DNA of 8,913 bases from Gammaproteobacteria bacterium. Lineage in GTDB: Bacteria > Pseudomonadota > Gammaproteobacteria > HK1. The notes under the pieces are model-generated. The model worked only from the letters and a program-made list of their open reading frames with translations. It did not search any database and was not told the DNA's origin. Each line of letters starts with the position of its first letter. Position 1 is the stretch's first letter. Below are positions 7,059-8,913 of this stretch, piece after piece. The stretch covers positions 1-8,913 of the forward strand of contig JAJECB010000431.1 of assembly GCA_022822245.1 (NCBI GenBank), read 5' to 3'. The translations under genes and the position numbers were made by a program.

Positions 7059-7916
7059 GTGCGCCTCATCGACATGCACTCGCACTGGAAGACGAAGCGG
7101 GGCTACGTGCTCCAGACGGAGGAAGAGCTCGCGCAGCAGCGTCACACCTGGCGCTCCACCCCCGAGTACGCGACCGAGGAGGAGATGGCGGAGGACTTCC
7201 GCCGGACCGGGGTGCAGGTGATCCTCGACTTCGGATTCACCAAGTTCGTGCCGGTGGACGAGGCGCGCGAGCTGCACGACTACGCCTTCGAGACGCAGCG
7301 CCGGTTCCCGGACGTCATCCTCGGGAACTGGTTCCACTTCCAGCCCGAGACCGGGCGGGCCGCGCTCAAGGAGTTCGAGCGGTGCCTCGCCGAGGGGAGC
7401 GGGTTCGTCGGGCTCGCGGCGCATGGCTCGGGCGGCGTCCCGGCGAGCGACCCCGCGTACGACCCCTTCTACGAGGCGTGCATCGAGGCCAACGTGCCGG
7501 CCCTCGTATTCGTCGGCACCACCGGGCTCGGGGCCGGCTTCCCGGGCGGCCGGGGCATCCTCCTCGACCACTGCCACCCGCGCCACCTCGACCGGGTCGC
7601 GGCCCGCTTCCCGGACCTCAAGGTGCTTGCGGCGCGGCCGGCGTGGCCGTGGCAGACCGAGATGATCGCCATTCTGCTGCACAAGGCCAACGTCTGGTAC
7701 GAGCTCCACGGCTGGTCGCCGAAGTACCTCGCGGACGACCTCAAGCGCGAGATCGGCCGGCGCCTCCAGGACCGGGTGATGTTCGGGGCCGACTACCCGC
7801 TGTTGAGCTACGAGCGGCTGATCGGGGACTGGCGGAACCTCGGGTACGAGGAGGAGGTGCTCGAGAAGGTGTTCCACCGGAACGCAGAGGCGTTCCTCGC
7901 GGGGCTGGGACGGTAG
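7059..7916 (+). CDS. Amidohydrolase-2 family protein with altered metal-site residues
   Basis: A TIM-barrel amidohydrolase of the ACMSD / resorcylate-decarboxylase type (amidohydrolase 2), 285 residues, with no signal peptide. The HxH metal ligands His7 and His9 (IDMHSHW) and the C-terminal Asp245 (FGADYPL) are present. Family features GTTGLGAGFPGG, PAWPWQTE and HGWSPKY make the fold assignment firm. Two key residues are replaced: where relatives read FHTG, this has FVGT with Val152 (codon 7512-7514), and where relatives read AHPAWPW, this has ARPAWPW with Arg193 (codon 7635-7637). These correspond to the third metal ligand and the catalytic histidine of ACMSD. It may therefore bind no metal, use a different mechanism, or be non-catalytic. 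It lies 221 nt after a CoA ligase and 1 nt before an SDR gene; a CouO-like beta-ketoacyl-CoA hydrolase, as in p-hydroxycinnamate catabolism, is one possible relative. Fold is confident, function unknown. Confidence 0.88.
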   Translation: MRLIDMHSHWKTKRGYVLQTEEELAQQRHTWRSTPEYATEEEMAEDFRRTGVQVILDFGFTKFVPVDEARELHDYAFETQRRFPDVILGNWFHFQPETGRAALKEFERCLAEGSGFVGLAAHGSGGVPASDPAYDPFYEACIEANVPALVFVGTTGLGAGFPGGRGILLDHCHPRHLDRVAARFPDLKVLAARPAWPWQTEMIAILLHKANVWYELHGWSPKYLADDLKREIGRRLQDRVMFGADYPLLSYERLIGDWRNLGYEEEVLEKVFHRNAEAFLAGLGR

Positions 7917-7917
7917 C

Positions 7918-8682
7918 GTGGACCTCGGGCTCGAGGGCCGCATCGCCATCGTCAACGGGGCGAGCCAGGGGATCGGGCTCGGGATCGCCCGCACCCTCGC
8001 CGAGGAGGGAGCCCGGGTCGTCGCGACCGCGCGGCGCGAGCCGGCCCTGAACGAGGCCGTGGATGCCCTCGCGGCCGAGACGGGGGGCGAGGTCGCCGCG
8101 GTGCAGGGTGACGTACGGCGGGCGGAGGACTGCCTTCGCATCGTGGACGAGACGGTCGCCCGGTTCGGCGGGGTCGACATCCTCGTCAACAACGACGGCG
8201 CGCCGCCGCTCGGCTCCTTCACCGACTTCGACGACCACGCCTGGAGCCGGGCCGTCGATCAGAACCTGATGAGCGTCGTGCGCTGCATCCGCGCCGCCGC
8301 CCCCCATATGAAGGCGCGGGGGGCGGGGAGCGTCGTCAACATCACCGCCCTCTCCGCGATCGAGCCGATCCCCGGCTTCGGCCTCTCCGTCGCCACCTGG
8401 GCGGGGGTCATCGGGCTCGCCAAGACCCTCTCGCGCGAGCTCGCCCCCGAGATCACCGTCAACACCCTGTGCCCCGGCCTCATCGACACCCCGCGCCTGC
8501 GGCTCGTGGCCGCCCAGTCCGAGGAGGCGATGAGCGGGCTCGCCCGGGACATCCCCCTCGGCCACGTGGGGCGCCCCGAGGACGTCGCGTCGCTCGTCGC
8601 GTTCCTCGTCTCCCCTCGCGGGCGCTACGTCACCGGCACCACCATCCCCGTCGACGGCGGCCTCCACCGCGCCCTCCTCTGA
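7918..8682 (+). CDS. SDR-family protein lacking the Ser-Tyr-Lys catalytic triad
   Basis: A Rossmann-fold short-chain dehydrogenase/reductase homologue of 254 residues, normal length. The cofactor loop is NGASQGIG (13-20), with Asn in place of the usual Thr. ARRE after the second strand hints at NADP(H) if a cofactor binds. VNNDG replaces the usual NNAG, the structural Asn116 (DQNL) is kept, and PVDGG is present near the C-terminus. The triad is not: Ala144 stands at the Ser position, Ser157 at the Tyr position and Trp161 at the Lys position of YxxxK. As I recall, an SDR branch with Ser...Arg at the last two positions exists (GLSNGAR-like); here that Arg is Trp. Normal dehydrogenase chemistry is doubtful. 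The GTG start is 1 nt after the amidohydrolase stop with GGGACGG (7907-7913) ahead of it, so the two are translationally coupled and probably cooperate. The usual automatic label would be 3-oxoacyl-ACP reductase, which I would not trust. Confidence 0.9.
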   Translation: MDLGLEGRIAIVNGASQGIGLGIARTLAEEGARVVATARREPALNEAVDALAAETGGEVAAVQGDVRRAEDCLRIVDETVARFGGVDILVNNDGAPPLGSFTDFDDHAWSRAVDQNLMSVVRCIRAAAPHMKARGAGSVVNITALSAIEPIPGFGLSVATWAGVIGLAKTLSRELAPEITVNTLCPGLIDTPRLRLVAAQSEEAMSGLARDIPLGHVGRPEDVASLVAFLVSPRGRYVTGTTIPVDGGLHRALL

Positions 8683-8913
8683 ATAGAGCCCGCGCCCCTC
8701 CCAACACCGACCGAACGCAATTGGCGCATCGATCCAGTACGTCCAATTTGTCGTTTATCAGTGCGGCGATGAAAGACGAGAGGGTCAAGAGGTGTCCTGA
8801 TTACGTACCAAGCTCATCTTGCTCGATCGACCGCGTGGATTGCGCCGTGGGGAGCGTGCAACGGGCGCCGAATCGGTCCGAATGGGCTGCACGACGCCAT
8901 GTCAGTGGCCCGA
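8683..8913. other. Non-coding stretch with lowered G+C
   Basis: 231 nt after the SDR stop with no supported gene on either strand. G+C is about 51% over 8701-8820 (61 of 120 bases), then 73% over 8821-8880, against about 70% in the genes. An open frame from the ATG at 8769 to the window end has weak codon bias and no good SD. I see no stem with a T-tract after the SDR stop, and no clear promoter. It may be the intergenic region before the next gene or the edge of a transferred segment. Confidence 0.4.

Noticed and set aside
8769..8913. Open frame from ATG to the window end (48 codons, MKDERVKRCPDYV...)
   Set aside because: No Shine-Dalgarno sequence, GC3 only about 65%, the frame is also open upstream of the ATG, and nothing is recognisable. 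It could still be the start of a gene that continues past the window.

Overview
The window is GC-rich bacterial DNA (roughly 70% G+C in the genes, third codon positions almost all G or C). The PGK and GAPDH sequences look proteobacterial: PGK has an Escherichia coli-like DAFGTAHRA...CAGPLLAAELDALG stretch. I would guess a gamma- or betaproteobacterium, possibly autotrophic. No RuBisCO or phosphoribulokinase is in view, so autotrophy is inference. Seven protein genes are supported, all on the + strand. There is no tRNA, rRNA, CRISPR array or recognisable mobile element.

Region 1 (1-5017) is a sugar-phosphate cluster: the C-terminal two thirds of transketolase (cut by the window edge), glyceraldehyde-3-phosphate dehydrogenase, phosphoglycerate kinase and a class I fructose-bisphosphate aldolase. 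Together they interconvert 3-phosphoglycerate, triose phosphates, fructose bisphosphate and pentose phosphates. This is the tkt-gap-pgk-fba order often found in proteobacterial Calvin-cycle or gluconeogenic clusters, here without the pyruvate kinase gene that often sits between pgk and fba. The tkt-gap and gap-pgk spacers carry GC-rich hairpins.

Region 2 (5018-8682) is different in theme: an AMP-forming acyl-CoA ligase (GTG start, strong SD), then 221 nt later an amidohydrolase-2-like protein (GTG start), then 1 nt later an SDR-fold protein (GTG start). This suggests activation of an organic acid to a CoA thioester and further processing of that thioester. The last two proteins are odd. The amidohydrolase keeps its N-terminal HxH and C-terminal Asp but has Val and Arg where the family has its two other key histidines. 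The SDR has Ala, Ser and Trp where the Ser-Tyr-Lys triad should be. This tightly coupled pair of apparent pseudo-enzymes, or enzymes with a rebuilt active site, is the most interesting thing in the window.

Region 3 (8683-8913) is non-coding as far as I can tell. Its G+C falls to about 51% over 8701-8820 and then rises again, which may mark an intergenic promoter region or the edge of a transferred segment.
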